The notes beneath the pieces were generated by a model. That model did no database searches, was not told the origin of the DNA, and saw nothing but the letters and a program-made list of their open reading frames with translations. Made by a program: the position numbers and the translations under genes. From assembly GCF_000211835.1 (NCBI RefSeq), contig NZ_AEGR01000029.1, positions 62,001 to 126,000 on the forward strand: DNA of 64,000 nucleotides. Reading direction: 5' to 3'. Source of the stretch: Hylemonella gracilis ATCC 19624. Its GTDB lineage: Bacteria > Pseudomonadota > Gammaproteobacteria > Burkholderiales > Burkholderiaceae_C. This document shows positions 26,575 to 38,025 of this stretch, one piece after another. Position 1 is the stretch's first letter. Each line of letters starts with the position of its first letter.

Positions 26575-27750
26575 ATGCGACGCATCATCCGAAATCTTGA
26601 AGAATCCAAAATTCGCGAAGTGGCCAACGCCGGTCTGGGGCGCGCTGATCTCCTGACGTTCTGGTTTGGAGAGAGTGACGAAACCCCGCCAGACTTCGTG
26701 CGCCAAGCGGCCGTCAACTCGCTGGAAAAAGGGGAGGTCTTCTACACGCATAACCTGGGCTTGCCCGAGCTGCGCCAGGGGTTGGCTGGGCATCTGAGTC
26801 GCCTGCACGGCGCGGTCAGCGCCGACCGCATCGCCGTGACCTCGGGGGGCGTCAATGCCCTCATGATCGCCATGCAAGCCCTGCTGGACGCGGGCGATGA
26901 GGTGGTCATCGTCACGCCGGTTTGGCCCAATTTGGTGGCTCAGCCGCAGATATTGGGCGCCAAACTCAAGCCCGTGCCGCTGCGGCCCAGCGATGGCGCC
27001 TGGATGCTCGACATGGACGCGCTGCTGGCGGCGGTGACGCCCGCGACCAAGCTGCTCGTGGTCAACGCGCCGTCCAACCCCACGGGGTGGGCGCTCACGC
27101 GGGCCGAGCAGCAGCGCATCTTGGCGCATTGTCGTCAAACCGGCACCTGGATCCTGGCCGACGAGGTGTATTCGCAGCTCTATTACGACGCTGAAGGTGG
27201 CGGGCCGCGAGGCGCTGCGCCCAGCTTTCTGGACATTGCCTCCCCGGAGGACCGGCTGATGGTCGTGGGCAGTTTCTCCAAGGCCTTCCTGATGACGGGC
27301 TGGCGCCTGGGCTGGCTGGTGCTGCCGCCGTCCTGCACGCATGACGTGGGCAAGCTCATCGAGTTCAACACCTCGTGTGCCAGCGTCTTCACTCAGCGCG
27401 CGGCCATCACCGCCCTGGAGCGCGCTGACGAGATCACGCCTCGCGTGGTGGCGCATTTGAAGCAATGCCGCGACACCTTGGTGCCGCTCCTGCAGGCGGT
27501 GCCGGGCGTTGAACTGGCCATGCCGCGGGCAGGCATGTACGCCTTCTTCCGCATCGCGGGCGGCGCGGGCGAGTTCGCGGATGGCGTGGCTCTGGCCAAG
27601 CGCCTGGTGGCCGAGGCAGGATTGGGCTTGGCACCGGGGGAGGCCTTCGGCCCGGAGTCCGCGGGGTGGCTGCGCTGGTGCTTTGCCTCACGAGACCTGG
27701 CGCGCTTGTCGCAAGGCGTGGGGCGTCTTCAGGATTGGATGAAGGCCTGA
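26575..27750 (+). CDS. Class I/II pyridoxal-phosphate-dependent aminotransferase
   Basis: A 391-residue fold-type I aminotransferase. The PLP lysine is Lys236 in SFSKAFLMTGWRLGW; VNAPSNPTGWAL carries the conserved Asn of the NPTG motif, ILADEVYSQLYYD the Asp that binds the pyridine nitrogen, and the C-terminal WLRWCFA the arginine that grips the substrate carboxylate. The overall pattern is that of aspartate/alanine/aromatic aminotransferase-like proteins; the substrate cannot be fixed. It is 84 bases after the orphan ABC receptor on the same strand, which could hint at amino acid use, and is followed by the rpsO promoter region. Confidence 0.88.
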   Translation: MRRIIRNLEESKIREVANAGLGRADLLTFWFGESDETPPDFVRQAAVNSLEKGEVFYTHNLGLPELRQGLAGHLSRLHGAVSADRIAVTSGGVNALMIAMQALLDAGDEVVIVTPVWPNLVAQPQILGAKLKPVPLRPSDGAWMLDMDALLAAVTPATKLLVVNAPSNPTGWALTRAEQQRILAHCRQTGTWILADEVYSQLYYDAEGGGPRGAAPSFLDIASPEDRLMVVGSFSKAFLMTGWRLGWLVLPPSCTHDVGKLIEFNTSCASVFTQRAAITALERADEITPRVVAHLKQCRDTLVPLLQAVPGVELAMPRAGMYAFFRIAGGAGEFADGVALAKRLVAEAGLGLAPGEAFGPESAGWLRWCFASRDLARLSQGVGRLQDWMKA

Positions 27751-27809
27751 GCGTGGCTCGGTCTGGGGCTCGTCCATGGCTCCGTCGCAGACTGCCATGA
27801 GGTTTTCGC

Positions 27810-27815
27810 TATAAT
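27810..27815 (+). promoter_or_regulatory. -10 element of a putative rpsO promoter
   Basis: A consensus TATAAT lies 176 bases upstream of the rpsO start in the aminotransferase-rpsO gap. No good -35 hexamer is found at 16-18 bases, so the element may rely on another feature. The leader between it and rpsO (about 170 bases) is GC-rich and may carry the regulatory fold by which S15 controls its own translation, but I cannot draw that fold reliably. Confidence 0.45.
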
Positions 27816-27991
27816 TGGCCGGTTTTGCATGTCGGGAAGCCTTGGAAGCAGGGCGGTCAGGCGTGCTGAACGCACGCCGGCAAGCAGTTCCAGCCGCTGG
27901 CGCAAGTTGAAACCCGGGACGTTGTGGTCAGGCTCTCCGATTGTTGGCGAGTACCGCCTGCGCTTCGTCCATTCCGCTCAAAGGAAAGAAA

Positions 27992-28258
27992 ATGATTGCA
28001 TCCAATGTCAAGGCCGAAGTCGTCAAGGCCAATGCCCGTGCCGCCAATGACACCGGCAGCCCCGAAGTCCAGGTTGCCCTGCTGACCGCTCGCATCAACG
28101 AGCTGACCCCGCACTTCAAGACCCACGCCAAGGATCACCACGGTCGCCGTGGCCTGCTGCGCATGGTGAGCCGTCGCCGCAAGCTGTTGGACTACCTGAA
28201 GTCCAAGGATGCCGCGCGCTACACTGCGCTGATCACCAAGCTGGGTCTGCGCAAGTAA
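27992..28258 (+). CDS. rpsO: 30S ribosomal protein S15
   Basis: An 88-residue protein that binds the central domain of 16S rRNA early in 30S assembly. It starts [20 protein letters not shown] and has the conserved [18 protein letters not shown] and [20 protein letters not shown] segments. Start ATG 27992 has AAGGAAAG upstream; the in-frame ATG at 27941 lies in the leader. It precedes pnp in the ancestral rpsO-pnp arrangement, with a structured intergenic region that in other proteobacteria is the site of RNase III/RNase E processing. Confidence 0.97.
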   Translation: MIASNVKAEVVKANARAANDTGSPEVQVALLTARINELTPHFKTHAKDHHGRRGLLRMVSRRRKLLDYLKSKDAARYTALITKLGLRK

Positions 28259-28268
28259 GACCAGATCA

Positions 28269-28332
28269 TGAACAACGACGCCTGAGTTGGTGCCCATCCG
28301 CAAAGATGGTCTGCTGATTCAGGCGTTGTTCA
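28269..28332 (+). promoter_or_regulatory. Long rpsO-pnp intercistronic hairpin (RNase III-type)
   Basis: TGAACAAC (28269-28276) pairs with GTTGTTCA (28325-28332), and GCCTGA (28280-28285) with TCAGGC (28319-28324), giving a 14-bp stem with a 3-base bulge. A nested hairpin CCATC/GATGG (28294-28298 with 28305-28309) caps it. In E. coli the pnp leader stem is cut by RNase III and then used by PNPase to autoregulate; this structure is in the equivalent position. Confidence 0.7.
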
Positions 28333-28366
28333 CTTCGGAGCCTGCAAGCACAGAGCGAAGCTGTGT

Positions 28367-28407
28367 CATTCCAAAGCCCCTCCCTGCGGGGGAGTCGCTC
28401 TGGAATG
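28367..28407 (+). promoter_or_regulatory. Second pnp leader hairpin
   Basis: CATTCCA (28367-28373) pairs with TGGAATG (28401-28407); an inner C-rich/G-rich arm (28377-28384 with 28388-28394) can also pair. No T-run follows, so it is probably a leader structure, not a terminator. Confidence 0.5.
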
Positions 28408-28453
28408 GCATCGTGTTCTGTGAGGCCTGCTTCGAGCCATGCGGGGGAGTCGC
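28386..28453 (+). repeat. Short direct repeat in the pnp leader
   Basis: The 13-mer GCGGGGGAGTCGC occurs at 28386-28398 and again at 28441-28453, 55 bases apart, both inside the rpsO-pnp leader. It may reflect a duplicated structural element or chance in G-rich DNA. Confidence 0.5.
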
Positions 28454-28513
28454 CCTCCGTTCACTGAAAGCGGAAAGAGCATTTCTTTCACGCTCAACCT
28501 AAAGGAGCAGCAC

Positions 28514-30667
28514 ATGAGCATGTTCAACAAAATCACCAAGACCTTCCAGTGGGGTCAGCACACCGTCACCATGGAAACCGGCGAAATCGCTCGCCAGTCC
28601 AGCGGCGCGGTGCTCGTCAACGTCGATGACACCGTGGTGCTGGCCACTGTGGTGGCATCCAAGTCCGCCAAGCCCGGTCAGGACTTCTTCCCACTCACCG
28701 TGGACTACTTGGAAAAGAGCTACGCGGCGGGCAAGATCCCTGGCAGCTTTTTCAAGCGCGAAGGCCGCCCCAGCGAGTACGAAACGCTGACCAGCCGCCT
28801 GATCGACCGTCCGATCCGCCCGCTGTTCCCCGAGGGCTTCTTCAACGAAGTCCAGGTGGTGATCCACACGGTCTCGCTGAACCCCGAAGTCGATGCCGAC
28901 ATCCCGGCCATGATCGCGACCAGCGCGGCCCTGGCCATCAGTGGCATTCCCTTCAACGGCCCGATTGGTGCCGCACGCGTGGGTTACATCAATGGTGAAT
29001 ATGTCCTGAACCCGGGTCAGACCCAGCGCAAGGACAGCCAGATGGACCTGGTGGTTGCCGGCACCGAAACCGCCGTGCTGATGGTGGAATCCGAGGCGCT
29101 GCAGCTGTCGGAAGAAATCATGCTGGGTGCCGTGGTCTTCGGCCACGACCAAGGCAAGATTGCCATCAACGCGATCCATGATCTGGTGCGCGACGCTGGC
29201 AAGCCGGCCTGGGACTGGAAGGCCCCGGCCAAGGACGAGGCCTTGATCGCCAAGGTGGTCGCGCTGGGCGAGGAAAAGCTGCGCGCCGCCTACCAGATTC
29301 GCAACAAGCAAAGCCGCACCCAGGCTTGCCGCGAGGCTTATGCCGCCGTCAAGGCGGGCCTGGCCGAGCAGGGTGTGGAGTTCGATGACGTCAAGGTCGA
29401 AGGCCTGCTGTTCGACATCGAGGCGCGCACCGTGCGCGGCCAGATCCTGGCCGGCGAGCCGCGCATCGACGGTCGCGACACCCGCACCGTGCGCCCCATC
29501 GAAATTCGCGACAGCGTGCTGCCGCGTACCCACGGTTCCGCGCTCTTCACGCGCGGCGAAACCCAAGCCCTGGTGATCACGACCTTGGGCACCGAACGCG
29601 ATGCCCAGCGCATCGATGCGCTGGCGGGCGAGTTCGAAGACCGCTTCATGCTGCACTACAACATGCCTCCCTTCGCCACCGGCGAGACGGGTCGCGTGGG
29701 CACCCCCAAGCGTCGTGAAATCGGTCATGGGCGCTTGGCCAAGCGTGCCCTGGTCGCGGTGCTGCCGACCAAGGAAGAATTCCCGTACACCATGCGCGTG
29801 GTGTCGGAGATCACCGAGTCCAACGGTTCCTCGTCCATGGCCTCCGTGTGCGGCGGCTGCCTCTCGCTGATGAATGCGGGCGTGCCCCTGAAGGCGCACG
29901 TGGCTGGCATCGCCATGGGCCTGATCAAGGAAGACAACAAGTTCGCCGTGTTGACCGACATCCTGGGCGACGAGGACCACCTTGGCGACATGGACTTCAA
30001 GGTCGCGGGTACCACCAATGGCATCACGGCCCTGCAGATGGACATCAAGATCCAGGGCATCACGCGCGAGATCATGCAGGTCGCCCTGGCCCAGGCCAAG
30101 GAAGCGCGCATGCACATCCTGGGCAAGATGCAGGCCGCCGTGGGCGAGGCCAAGGCCGAGGTGAGCCAGTTCGCGCCGCGCCTGTACACGATGAAGATCA
30201 ACCCCGAGAAGATCCGTGACGTGATCGGCAAGGGCGGCGCGACCATCCGCGCCCTGACCGAAGAGACCGGCACCCAGATCGACATCGCGGAAGACGGCAC
30301 CATCACCATCGCCTCGACTGAGTCCGCCAAGGCCGAGGAGGCCAAGCGCCGCATCGAGCAGATCACCGCTGAAGTTGAAATCGGCAAGGTCTATGAAGGC
30401 CCGATCACCAAGATCCTGGACTTCGGCGCCCTGGTCAACCTGCTGCCCGGCAAGGACGGCCTGCTGCACATCAGCCAGATCGCGCATGAGCGCGTCGAGA
30501 AGGTCACGGACTACCTGTCCGAGGGCCAGATCGTCAAGGTCAAGGTGCTGGAGACCGACGAAAAGGGTCGCGTCAAGCTGTCCATGAAGGCGCTGCTGGA
30601 GCGTCCGGAGCAGCCGCAACGCGCGGAGCGCGCCGAAGCCCCCGCGAACGGCGGCGAACAAGGCTGA
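28514..30667 (+). CDS. pnp: Polyribonucleotide nucleotidyltransferase (PNPase)
   Basis: A 717-residue 3'-5' phosphorolytic exoribonuclease and degradosome component. The order is RNase PH domain 1 (~1-140), a helical linker, catalytic RNase PH domain 2 (~315-545, with [17 protein letters not shown] and the [19 protein letters not shown] active-site region), a KH domain (~555-615, containing [12 protein letters not shown]) and an S1 domain (~620-690, starting [18 protein letters not shown]). The start at 28514 has AAAGGAG at 28501-28507; the open frame upstream is the leader. It lies 255 bases after rpsO, behind two leader hairpins, consistent with autoregulation. Confidence 0.97.
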   Translation: MSMFNKITKTFQWGQHTVTMETGEIARQSSGAVLVNVDDTVVLATVVASKSAKPGQDFFPLTVDYLEKSYAAGKIPGSFFKREGRPSEYETLTSRLIDRPIRPLFPEGFFNEVQVVIHTVSLNPEVDADIPAMIATSAALAISGIPFNGPIGAARVGYINGEYVLNPGQTQRKDSQMDLVVAGTETAVLMVESEALQLSEEIMLGAVVFGHDQGKIAINAIHDLVRDAGKPAWDWKAPAKDEALIAKVVALGEEKLRAAYQIRNKQSRTQACREAYAAVKAGLAEQGVEFDDVKVEGLLFDIEARTVRGQILAGEPRIDGRDTRTVRPIEIRDSVLPRTHGSALFTRGETQALVITTLGTERDAQRIDALAGEFEDRFMLHYNMPPFATGETGRVGTPKRREIGHGRLAKRALVAVLPTKEEFPYTMRVVSEITESNGSSSMASVCGGCLSLMNAGVPLKAHVAGIAMGLIKEDNKFAVLTDILGDEDHLGDMDFKVAGTTNGITALQMDIKIQGITREIMQVALAQAKEARMHILGKMQAAVGEAKAEVSQFAPRLYTMKINPEKIRDVIGKGGATIRALTEETGTQIDIAEDGTITIASTESAKAEEAKRRIEQITAEVEIGKVYEGPITKILDFGALVNLLPGKDGLLHISQIAHERVEKVTDYLSEGQIVKVKVLETDEKGRVKLSMKALLERPEQPQRAERAEAPANGGEQG

Positions 30668-30686
30668 GGCCTGAGGCGGTGCGGGC

Positions 30687-31676
30687 ATGAAGGCCGTTGA
30701 AATCACGCGTTATGGCGAGCCCGAGGTGCTGGTGCTGGGCGAGCGCCCAGACCCGGTGCCTGCCGCTGGCGAGTTGCTGATCCGTGTCGCGGCCAGTGGC
30801 ATCAACCGGCCCGACGTGTTCCAGCGTCAAGGCAACTACCCGGTGCCTCCGGGAGCGTCCGACATCCCGGGCCTGGAGGTGGCGGGCCAGATCGTTGGCG
30901 GCGATGCCAAGGAACTCGCGGCGGCCGGTTTGAAGCTGGGTGACAAAGTGTGTGCCTTGGTGGCTGGTGGTGGCTACGCCGAGTTGTGCACCGCCCCGAT
31001 CGCGCAGTGCCTGCCGTATCCGAAGGGGTTGAGCGATGTTGAGGCGGCCTCGCTACCCGAGACATTCTTCACGGTCTGGAGCAATGTCTTCGACCGTGGA
31101 CGCCTGCAACCGGGTGAGACCCTGCTGATTCAAGGCGGATCCAGCGGCATCGGCGTCACGGCCATCCAATTGGCGAAAGCCTGGGGCGCGACCGTCATCG
31201 TGACGGCCGGGAGCGACGACAAATGCGCGGCCTGTCTGGACTTGGGTGCTGATCACGCCATCAACTACAAGGCGCAGGACTTCAAGGAAGAAGTCAAGCG
31301 GCTGACCGATGGCAAGGGCGTGGATGTGATCCTCGACATGGTGGGGGGTGAATACGTCGCCCGCGAGGTCGAGAGCCTGGCCGAGGATGGCCGCATCGTC
31401 ATCATCGCGGTCCAGGGCGGTACCAAGAGTAGCTTCAACGCTGGCCTGGTGCTGCGCAAGCGCTTGACCATCACCGGTTCCACGCTGCGTCCGCGCCCCG
31501 TGGCCTTCAAGGCCGCCATCGCTCAAGCCTGCCGTCAGCATGCTTGGCCGCTGATCGAGGCTGGCAAGATCAAACCCGTGATTCACAGCACGTTCCCGCC
31601 CGCGCAAGCTGCCCAGGCCCACGCGTTGATGGAGTCGAACCAGCACATCGGCAAGATCGTGCTGACATGGAATTGA
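30687..31676 (+). CDS. NAD(P)H quinone oxidoreductase, zeta-crystallin/PIG3 type
   Basis: A 329-residue medium-chain dehydrogenase/reductase without the zinc ligands of alcohol dehydrogenases. The N-terminal GroES-like domain ([20 protein letters not shown]) is followed by a Rossmann domain with [20 protein letters not shown], the nucleotide-binding signature of the quinone-reductase branch. The family reduces quinones or enones with NADPH; the exact substrate is unknown. It is 19 bases after pnp and 7 bases before tpiA, so it is probably in one transcript with them. Confidence 0.88.
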   Translation: MKAVEITRYGEPEVLVLGERPDPVPAAGELLIRVAASGINRPDVFQRQGNYPVPPGASDIPGLEVAGQIVGGDAKELAAAGLKLGDKVCALVAGGGYAELCTAPIAQCLPYPKGLSDVEAASLPETFFTVWSNVFDRGRLQPGETLLIQGGSSGIGVTAIQLAKAWGATVIVTAGSDDKCAACLDLGADHAINYKAQDFKEEVKRLTDGKGVDVILDMVGGEYVAREVESLAEDGRIVIIAVQGGTKSSFNAGLVLRKRLTITGSTLRPRPVAFKAAIAQACRQHAWPLIEAGKIKPVIHSTFPPAQAAQAHALMESNQHIGKIVLTWN

Positions 31677-31683
31677 ATCGGCC

Positions 31684-32427
31684 ATGACGAGCAAGTTGAT
31701 TGCTGGCAATTGGAAGATGAACGGCAGCTTGGCTGCGAATGCGGCCTTGCTTCAGACCATCCTGTCGGGCGTGCGGCAGCCAGCCTGTGCTGTGGCGGTA
31801 TGTGTGCCCGCGCCCTATCTGGCGCAATGCCAGGCTTTGCTCTCGGAAACCTCGGTTGAACTGGGCGCGCAGGATGTGTCGGCGCACGAAGCCGGTGCCT
31901 ACACGGGCGAGGTCTCCGCACTGATGCTGCGCGACTTCGGTGTGCGTTACGCCATCGTGGGGCACTCCGAACGTCGCCAGTACCATGGCGAGACGGACTT
32001 GGTCGTCGCCGAGAAGGCTCAGCGCGCCCTGGCCACCGGTATCACGCCCATCGTCTGCGTCGGAGAGACCTTGGCGCAGCGCGACGCCGGCTTGACCGAA
32101 GAGGTTGTCAAGCGCCAGCTGGCGGCCGTCATCCATCTCAATGGCCATTGCATCAGCGAGATCGTTGTCGCCTATGAGCCCGTCTGGGCCATCGGCACGG
32201 GCAAGACCGCCACACCGGAGCAGGCCCAGGCTGTGCACGCGGTGCTGCGTGCACAGCTGCAGGCCGCCTCGACCCAAGCCGGACGCATCCGCATCCTCTA
32301 CGGCGGCAGCATGAATGCCGCCAACGCGGCCAGCCTGCTGGCGCAGCCCGACATCGACGGCGGCCTGATCGGCGGCGCGTCGCTCAAGGCGACGGATTTT
32401 CTTTCCATCATCAACGCGGCGAGCTGA
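31684..32427 (+). CDS. tpiA: Triose-phosphate isomerase
   Basis: A 247-residue TIM-barrel enzyme interconverting dihydroxyacetone phosphate and glyceraldehyde 3-phosphate. Active-site residues are visible: Asn-Lys in GNWKMNGS (residues 8-15), His in VGHSERRQY, and the catalytic Glu with mobile loop 6 in [29 protein letters not shown] near the C-terminus is the phosphate-binding loop. It precedes secG by ~70 bases, an order common in many bacteria. Confidence 0.97.
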   Translation: MTSKLIAGNWKMNGSLAANAALLQTILSGVRQPACAVAVCVPAPYLAQCQALLSETSVELGAQDVSAHEAGAYTGEVSALMLRDFGVRYAIVGHSERRQYHGETDLVVAEKAQRALATGITPIVCVGETLAQRDAGLTEEVVKRQLAAVIHLNGHCISEIVVAYEPVWAIGTGKTATPEQAQAVHAVLRAQLQAASTQAGRIRILYGGSMNAANAASLLAQPDIDGGLIGGASLKATDFLSIINAAS

Positions 32428-32498
32428 GCGACACCGTTCGGCGCCGCATCCAAGCTCTCAGTCTCACGACATTTGTCTCGAATTCAGGAGTTCATCGC

Positions 32499-32915
32499 AT
32501 GAGTTTCATCGTCACCCTACTCGTCACGGTGCAGATCATCACGGCCTTGGTCATGATCGGTCTCGTGCTGATCCAGCACGGCAAGGGCGCCGACATGGGC
32601 GCGGCTTTCGGCAGCGGCTCGTCGGGCAGTCTTTTCGGCGCCAGTGGCAGCGCGAATTTTCTCTCGCGAACGACTGCGGTGCTGGCCACCGTGTTCTTCG
32701 CTGTGACGCTGGCCCTCGCGTACTTCGGCAATGCGCGGCCGACGAGCTCGGGCAGCGTGCTGGAAGGTCCGGCTGCGGTGGTGCCTGCTTCGTCCGAGAA
32801 CGCCGCGCAGATTCCGGGAGGCGCGCCTGCCGCGTCCGCTGAGAGTCAGGTTGCGCCAGTGAAGAAGGATGCGGCGCCCGCCGCGGGTGGCGCCGCGCAG
32901 ATTCCTGCGCAATAA
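32499..32915 (+). CDS. secG: Preprotein translocase subunit SecG
   Basis: A 138-residue inner-membrane protein of the Sec translocon. Two transmembrane helices (residues ~2-23 and ~55-75) flank the conserved cytoplasmic stretch IQHGKGADMGAAFGSGSSGS and LFGASGSANFLSR. The tail after residue 80 is Ala/Pro-rich and variable, longer than in E. coli SecG (110 residues), as is usual in this group. Start ATG 32499 with AGGAG at 32486-32490. Followed by 233 bases without a gene before the tRNA. Confidence 0.95.
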   Translation: MSFIVTLLVTVQIITALVMIGLVLIQHGKGADMGAAFGSGSSGSLFGASGSANFLSRTTAVLATVFFAVTLALAYFGNARPTSSGSVLEGPAAVVPASSENAAQIPGGAPAASAESQVAPVKKDAAPAAGGAAQIPAQ

Positions 32916-33148
32916 CTCAGCGAGGGACGCGAGCGTCCTGCTGAGCGAGCGTTGTCGCGTGAGCTTGTCCTGTCCGCGGGTGGGCAGCATCACTCACGCG
33001 AGCAGGATCGTCGGGTCCAGACGCCCCTTGTCCAGAATCAAGTTTTCATAACTTCTCTGTTTGCCGTCCCCGGAAGTGGGGGAATTCCGGGTAAACTTCC
33101 AGCTGCTGGTCGAACGCAACTCCTCATGCAAGTCCGGCAGACAAATCA

Positions 33149-33233
33149 GCCGTCGTGGTGAAATTGGTAGACACGCTATCTTGAGGGGGTAGTGGCGAAA
33201 GCTGTGCGAGTTCGAGTCTCGCCGACGGCACCA
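33149..33233 (+). tRNA. tRNA-Leu(GAG)
   Basis: An 85-base class II tRNA. The acceptor stem GCCGTCG (33149-33155) pairs with CGACGGC (33223-33229), followed by discriminator A and an encoded CCA (33231-33233). The anticodon stem CTATC/GGTAG encloses the loop TTGAGGG, giving anticodon GAG (33183-33185) that reads CUC/CUU. A long variable arm and a T-arm with GTTCGAGTC are present. It lies between secG and nuoA, an arrangement common in betaproteobacteria. Confidence 0.97.
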
Positions 33234-33319
33234 AACAGAAGTCGGCCTGGCCCGCGGCCCTCGCGCGGTGCTGGTCGAATGCGTGACCTAACCCAGAGCA
33301 GCAGAGGCAGAGCAGCAAG

Positions 33320-33679
33320 ATGAGCCTTGACCAGTACCTTCCCGTTCTGTTGTTCATCTTGGTCGGTCTTGCCGTGGGCGTTCTGCCCCAGGTCATCGGC
33401 TATGTGCTCGGGCCCAATCGCCCCGACGCGGCCAAGAACTCCCCCTACGAATGCGGCTTTGAAGCTTTCGAGGACGCGCGCATGAAGTTCGACGTGCGTT
33501 ATTACCTCGTCGCCATCCTGTTCATTCTTTTCGATCTCGAGATCGCCTTCCTCTTTCCGTGGGCTGTCGCGCTCAAGGATGTTGGGGCGGTCGGTTTTTG
33601 GGCGGCGATGGTGTTCATCGCCATCCTCGTCGTGGGTTTTGTCTACGAGTGGAAGAAGGGTGCTCTCGACTGGGAGTAA
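33320..33679 (+). CDS. nuoA: NADH-quinone oxidoreductase subunit A
   Basis: A 119-residue, three-helix membrane subunit at the hinge between the peripheral and membrane arms of complex I. The strongly conserved loop [20 protein letters not shown] and the helix [20 protein letters not shown] with the functional acidic residues are intact. It starts 87 bases after tRNA-Leu and opens the 14-gene nuo operon; I cannot identify a convincing promoter in this gap, so the operon may be partly read through from the tRNA. Confidence 0.96.
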   Translation: MSLDQYLPVLLFILVGLAVGVLPQVIGYVLGPNRPDAAKNSPYECGFEAFEDARMKFDVRYYLVAILFILFDLEIAFLFPWAVALKDVGAVGFWAAMVFIAILVVGFVYEWKKGALDWE

Positions 33680-33742
33680 CGTTCCGCAGCCAGGCCACCG
33701 GACACGACGCGGGACAACTGATTCTTTGCAAGGAACGCAGCC

Positions 33743-34222
33743 ATGATTGAAGGCGTGTTGAAAGAAGGCTTCGTCACCACCAGCTACGACACCGTGGTGA
33801 ATTGGGCCAAGACGGGTTCGTTGTGGCCCATGACCTTCGGTCTGGCTTGCTGCGCCGTGGAGATGATGCACGCTGCTGCGGCGCGCTACGACATCGCGCG
33901 TTTCGGTTCCGAGGTGTTTCGCGCCAGCCCGCGTCAGTCCGATTTGATGATCGTCGCCGGCACGTTGTGCAACAAAATGGCTCCCGCCTTGCGCAAGGTC
34001 TACGACCAAATGAGTGAGCCGCGCTGGGTCATTTCCATGGGGTCCTGTGCCAATGGCGGTGGTTATTACCACTACAGCTATTCCGTGGTTCGCGGCTGTG
34101 ACCGTATCGTGCCGGTGGACGTCTACGTGCCGGGCTGTCCGCCCACGGCCGAGGCGTTGATCTACGGCATCATCCAGCTGCAGCAGAAGGTCCGCCGCAC
34201 GCAGACCATTGCGCGCGTCTGA
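33743..34222 (+). CDS. nuoB: NADH-quinone oxidoreductase subunit B
   Basis: A 159-residue peripheral-arm subunit that holds the terminal [4Fe-4S] cluster N2, the immediate electron donor to quinone. Cluster cysteines are in [29 protein letters not shown] and [14 protein letters not shown]. The vicinal Cys-Cys pair typical of N2 is present. Start ATG 33743 with AAGGA upstream. Confidence 0.97.
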   Translation: MIEGVLKEGFVTTSYDTVVNWAKTGSLWPMTFGLACCAVEMMHAAAARYDIARFGSEVFRASPRQSDLMIVAGTLCNKMAPALRKVYDQMSEPRWVISMGSCANGGGYYHYSYSVVRGCDRIVPVDVYVPGCPPTAEALIYGIIQLQQKVRRTQTIARV

Positions 34223-34259
34223 GTCGCCTTGTACAAGGCCCGCGCCTGAAGGAAAACAA

Positions 34260-34868
34260 ATGACCGCTGTCGCCGTGAACCCCGAGGCTCTCAAAAACGC
34301 CGTGACCGCCGCGCTGGGCGAGCTGGTGCGCCGCATTGAGGTGCGCCTGGACGAAGTCACCGTGGAAGTTGCTCCCAAGGACTACCGTACGGCCGCCATG
34401 CTGCTGCGTGACGCGCCGGGTTGTCAATTCGAGCAGCTCATCGATCTGTGCGGCGTGGACTATTCCGCTTATGGTGACGGCGCCTGGGAAGGTGCTCGTT
34501 ACGCCGTGGTGTCGCACCTTCTCTCCGTCAGCTTGAATCAGCGCGTACGCCTGAAGGTCTATGCCACGGACGACGAATTCCCCGTGTTGGACTCCTTGAC
34601 CAGTGTCTGGGCGGCGGCCAATTGGTACGAGCGAGAAGCCTTCGATCTGTTCGGCATCGTCTTTGAGGGGCATGATGACCTGCGCCGCATCCTGACGGAC
34701 TATGGTTTCATCGGTCATCCGTTCCGCAAGGACTTCCCGCTCTCCGGGCATGTCGAGATGCGCTACGACGCCGAATTGCAGCGCGTGGTCTACCAGCCCG
34801 TGAGCATTGAGCCGCGCGAGATCACGCCGCGCATCATCCGTGAAGACAACTACGGTGGCCTGAAGTAA
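34260..34868 (+). CDS. nuoC: NADH-quinone oxidoreductase subunit C
   Basis: A 202-residue 30-kDa-type subunit that packs on NuoD and NuoB near the quinone site. The family signature [20 protein letters not shown] and [20 protein letters not shown] are intact. It is a separate gene, not fused to nuoD as in E. coli. The start at ATG 34260 has AAGGAAAA upstream; an in-frame ATG at 34209 overlaps the nuoB end and is unlikely. Confidence 0.96.
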   Translation: MTAVAVNPEALKNAVTAALGELVRRIEVRLDEVTVEVAPKDYRTAAMLLRDAPGCQFEQLIDLCGVDYSAYGDGAWEGARYAVVSHLLSVSLNQRVRLKVYATDDEFPVLDSLTSVWAAANWYEREAFDLFGIVFEGHDDLRRILTDYGFIGHPFRKDFPLSGHVEMRYDAELQRVVYQPVSIEPREITPRIIREDNYGGLK

Positions 34869-34881
34869 GGCGAGACGGCAT

Positions 34882-36135
34882 ATGGCAGAAATCAAGAATT
34901 ACACGCTGAACTTCGGTCCCCAGCACCCGGCTGCGCACGGCGTGCTGCGCTTGGTGCTGGAGTTGGACGGTGAGGTCGTGCAACGCGCTGACCCGCACAT
35001 CGGCCTGCTGCACCGCGCCACCGAGAAGCTGGCCGAAAGCAAGACCTACATCCAGTCCTTGCCGTACATGGACCGCTTGGACTACGTCTCGATGATGTGC
35101 AATGAGCAGGCCTACTGCCTGGCCATCGAGAAGATGCTGGGCATCGAAGTGCCGCTGCGCGCCAAGTACATCCGCACCATGTTCGGCGAGATCACGCGCC
35201 TGCTCAACCACCTGATGTGGCTGGGCTCGCACGGCAACGACTGTGGCAGTTCGACCATCCTGATCTACACCTTCCGTGAGCGCGAAGATCTGTTCGACAT
35301 GTACGAGGCGGTGTCAGGCGCGCGCATGCACGCGGCCTATTTCCGTCCGGGCGGCGTCTACCGTGACCTTCCCGACAGCATGCCCCAGCACCAGGCCAGC
35401 AAGGTGCGCAGCAACCGTTCCTTGGCGGATCTCAACGCCAAGCGCCAGGGCTCACTGCTGGACTTCATTGACGACTTCACGCAGCGTTTTCCGAAATGCG
35501 TGGACGAGTACGAGACCCTGCTGACCGACAACCGCATCTGGAAGCAACGCACGGTGGGCATCGGCGTGGTCACGCCCGAGCGCGCGCTCAACCTGGGCAT
35601 GACCGGCCCCATGCTGCGCGGTTGCGGCATCGCCTGGGACTTGCGCAAGCAGCAGCCCTACGACGCCTATGACCGCGTGGACTTCGACATCCCCGTTGGC
35701 AAGACCGGCGACAGCTACGACCGTTATCTCGTGCGCGTGGCCGAGATGCGCGAGTCGAACAAGATCATCAAGCAGTGCGTGGACTGGCTGCGCGCCAACC
35801 CCGGCCCGGTGATCACGGACAACCACAAGGTCGCGCCGCCCTCGCGCGAGGCCATGAAGTCCAACATGGAAGAGCTGATCCACCACTTCAAGCTCTTCAC
35901 CGAGGGCTTCCGCGTGCCGGCCGGCGAGGCCTACGCGGCGGTGGAACATCCCAAGGGCGAGTTCGGCATCTACCTCGTCAGCGATGGCGCGAACAAGCCC
36001 TATCGCCTGAAGATTCGTGCCCCTGGCTTCGCGCATCTGGCCACGCTGGACGAACTGGCGCGCGGGCACATGCTGGCCGATGCGGTGGCCATCATCGGCA
36101 CGCTGGACATTGTTTTTGGAGAAATCGACCGATGA
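34882..36135 (+). CDS. nuoD: NADH-quinone oxidoreductase subunit D
   Basis: A 417-residue 49-kDa subunit that, with NuoB, forms the quinone-binding cavity; it is related to the large subunit of NiFe hydrogenases without their metal ligands. Typical segments are [20 protein letters not shown] (residues ~10-29, with the quinone-contact His), [14 protein letters not shown] and [20 protein letters not shown]. Its stop overlaps the nuoE start (ATGA at 36132-36135). Confidence 0.97.
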   Translation: MAEIKNYTLNFGPQHPAAHGVLRLVLELDGEVVQRADPHIGLLHRATEKLAESKTYIQSLPYMDRLDYVSMMCNEQAYCLAIEKMLGIEVPLRAKYIRTMFGEITRLLNHLMWLGSHGNDCGSSTILIYTFREREDLFDMYEAVSGARMHAAYFRPGGVYRDLPDSMPQHQASKVRSNRSLADLNAKRQGSLLDFIDDFTQRFPKCVDEYETLLTDNRIWKQRTVGIGVVTPERALNLGMTGPMLRGCGIAWDLRKQQPYDAYDRVDFDIPVGKTGDSYDRYLVRVAEMRESNKIIKQCVDWLRANPGPVITDNHKVAPPSREAMKSNMEELIHHFKLFTEGFRVPAGEAYAAVEHPKGEFGIYLVSDGANKPYRLKIRAPGFAHLATLDELARGHMLADAVAIIGTLDIVFGEIDR

Positions 36136-36673
36136 TTTCCGACGCGACCAAAGCACGCACGTCGCCGCTGTCGGCGGCGACCCTTGCCCGATTCAGCAAG
36201 GAAGTGGCGAAGTACCCCGCAGAGCAAAAGCAGTCCGCCGTGATGGCCTGCCTGTCCATCGTGCAGCAGGAGCAAGGTTGGGTGAGCAGCGAGGCCGAGG
36301 CCGAGATCGCCGCCTACCTGGGCATGCCTGCCATGGCGGTGCACGAGGTCACGACCTTCTACAACATGTACAACCAGCGGCCGGTGGGCAAGTTCAAGCT
36401 CAACGTCTGCACCAACCTGCCGTGCCAGCTGCGCGATGGTCAAAAGGCGCTGAACCATCTGGCCGCCAAGCTGGGCATCTCCAAGGGCGAGACGACGGCC
36501 GACGGCCTGTTCACCCTTCAGGAAAGCGAGTGCCTGGGTGCCTGCGCCGACGCGCCCGTGATGCTGGTCAACGACCGCACCATGTGCAGCTTCATGAGTG
36601 GTGACAAGCTGGATCAGCTGATCGACGGGCTGAAAGGAGTGGCTGGTGGCAGCGACTCCAAAGGAGTCGTGGC

Positions 36674-36677
<4 letters not shown>
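36132..36677 (+). CDS. nuoE: NADH-quinone oxidoreductase subunit E
   Basis: A 181-residue thioredoxin-like subunit of the NADH-oxidising module with a [2Fe-2S] cluster (N1a). Ligand cysteines are in [11 protein letters not shown] and [12 protein letters not shown]. The correct start is ATG 36132, overlapping nuoD by four bases; a longer frame beginning at 35775 is a shadow of nuoD. The stop overlaps the nuoF start in the same ATGA fashion, so nuoD, E and F are likely translationally coupled. Confidence 0.96.
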
Positions 36678-38017
<1,340 letters not shown>

Positions 38018-38025
38018 AAGTAGCT

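Noticed and set aside
28499-30706. Long minus-strand open frame (735 codons) opposite pnp
   Set aside because: It mirrors pnp in the antisense direction, has His/Leu/Arg-rich composition typical of high-GC shadow frames, and no recognisable domain.
33028-33097. Promoter for tRNA-Leu/nuo (TTGTCC or TTGCCG with TAAACT)
   Set aside because: No pair of hexamers has acceptable spacing (13 or 25 bases), so I could not support a specific promoter.
35775-36131. Upstream extension of nuoE (119 codons in frame)
   Set aside because: It lies inside nuoD in another frame; nuoE begins at the overlapping ATG at 36132 where family similarity starts.
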